Below, piece after piece: positions 16,444-17,359 of a DNA stretch of 17,359 nucleotides. The stretch's first letter is position 1, and every line of letters starts with the position of its first letter. A program made the translations under genes and the position numbers. The DNA comes from Temnopleurus reevesii (Eukaryota; Echinodermata; Echinoidea; Temnopleuroida; Temnopleuridae). The notes under the pieces are model-generated. The model had not been told where the DNA came from, searched no databases, and worked only from the letters and a program-made list of their open reading frames with translations. The DNA lies in assembly GCA_036244855.1 (NCBI GenBank), contig BQKZ01002509.1, forward strand, positions 16,614-33,972. The letters run 5' to 3'.

Positions 16444-16589
16444 GTGAGGACAACTCGGACGCGGTTAATTAATCAAATTTTTTAAAAAGAGATTAACCAA
16501 ATTAAGTACATGGTATTTCCTCAAATGAGGAGAAATATCATAGAAACAGAATTTTAAAAATTGAAGAAAAAAAATTGGACAACAACTAA

Positions 16590-16764
16590 GGGGATGTTGT
16601 TCAAAAGTTGTAATTGATCATAAGTTGAGTTGATCGGAACACGCCAATCAAAATCATTGTTTCATGAACGTCTTGTAGGAAGCGCGTATCATGCGTGAAT
16701 TAAAATGCACGTTACAATTTGCAGCTGATTTGCAGTTAATTTGGGATCTTATGAACAGCAACCT
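16590..16764. mobile_element. MITE family B, copy 2
   Basis: GGGGATGTTGTTC..GTTGTAATTGATC..AAGTTG..CGCCAATCAAAATCATTGTTT.ATG..CGTCTTGT..AATTTGCAG.TGATTTGCAGTT aligns along its length with 10458-10633. The right terminus GAACAGCAACC is diverged. It lies in the intron after UBE2V exon 2. Confidence 0.8.
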
Positions 16765-16905
16765 TGAAGAAAATTAGGGGTGTTACATGAAGATATTTAG
16801 ACAAATTGGCACAATTAACCATTTATCATATTCATATCAATATTATAAGATATTACTTTTGCCCCAAGAAATATGATATCCTCAGATACCTTCATGATAG
16901 ATATG

Positions 16906-17142
16906 CAGATCTCCTATTTGCATGTTTACGTGAATACAAACTTTCAAGCCTTCACGACAGCTTCATGAAAACAAAAGAAAGTAGCTTCCCTAATCATTCC
17001 CTGAACATGTGAAACACTGCTTTGACATTTTCTCTACAAATGAAGAGGGAAGGGAATATCATCACTGCATATCTTGCCATTGTGAATTCTTGAATTGAAG
17101 ATGTTTAATTTGTTCCAGTCCTTTGTCCATTCTACTCACACT
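16906..17142. mobile_element. Long-TIR MITE family A, copy 4 (reverse orientation)
   Basis: CAAGCCTTCACGACAGCTTCATGAAAACAAAAGAAAGTAGCTTCCCT is the reverse complement of the corresponding part of copy 1. The right arm TTTAATTTGTTCCAGTCCTTTGTCCATTCTACTCA is the family TIR; the left arm is degraded. The open frame at 16806-17012 runs into it. Confidence 0.72.
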
Positions 17143-17359
17143 GCAAATCTGTCACATACAGAGCTGCAAAATAGTAGGATCTTGTCCAAATTAGTAGGCT
17201 GTATAGGACATGATATACTGTGTTAGAAGTGCACAGAAGTAAAGGAAAAGATTGAGCCATAAAGCTCAGAACATGCTCAGAGCAATAGGATCACAATTTG
17301 ATTCTCCAGACCACCTATTGTACTGAGCTGAAAAGTGTTATACTGTAAAATGAATGTCC

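Larger units (their letters stand above)
16444..17359 (+). other. UBE2V: UBE2V intron 2 (start), no further exon seen
   Basis: I looked for the next UEV exon (the conserved Asn-Tyr-Glu-Asn-Arg type start) and did not find it. Apart from two MITE copies the sequence is AT-rich and featureless. Confidence 0.6.

Overview
This is a metazoan nuclear genome window. It is AT-rich, has genes with spliceosomal introns, and carries many short interspersed elements and MITEs. The fatty-acid elongase and UEV proteins, together with a tRNA-derived SINE with an AAT-repeat tail, suggest a marine deuterostome, most likely an echinoderm (sea urchin). That placement is inference from repeat style, not proof.

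Two partial genes lie head-to-tail on the + strand. (1) 1177-6656 holds the last four exons of an ELOVL4-like very-long-chain fatty-acid elongase. The histidine box HVYHH is in the first visible exon and the stop is at 6654-6656; the upstream exons lie outside the window. (2) 15108-16443 holds the first two coding exons of a UBE2V (Mms2/UEV1-type) ubiquitin E2 variant, which continues beyond the right edge.

The elongase gene is structurally strange. A block of 1837 bp (2511-4347), carrying exons 3 and 4, is repeated at 4349-6185. I see only three base differences, and the two copies are separated by a single N. This looks like two overlapping contig ends joined instead of merged. Independently of that, most exon edges of the gene are surrounded by older, decayed tandem copies. 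Exon 2 has extra donor-side copies, exon 3 has acceptor-side and donor-side copies, exon 4 has donor-side copies, and the last coding exon plus 3' UTR is a 169-bp tandem repeat of about three copies that includes the stop codon.

Layout: 1-261 is a near-perfect long inverted repeat; 262-1176 is intron; 1177-7107 is the elongase gene with its exon-derived repeats, a SINE/LINE-type fragment (1657-1960) and a pogo/Tigger-like MITE (2003-2179). 7108-8189 is AT-rich with no gene seen. 8190-14190 is a repeat field: four full or partial tRNA-SINE copies with the elongase-side tail fragment counted separately, several MITE families, a GTCATGGAAA-type repeat, and a 254-bp segmental repeat. 14600-15107 is the likely UBE2V promoter side, with a purine tract, a C14A13 run and two ATCGATAG motifs. 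15115-16291 is UBE2V intron 1, with an inverted repeat. 16444-17359 is the next intron, with two MITE copies. I found no bacterial-type system, CRISPR array, rRNA or functional tRNA.
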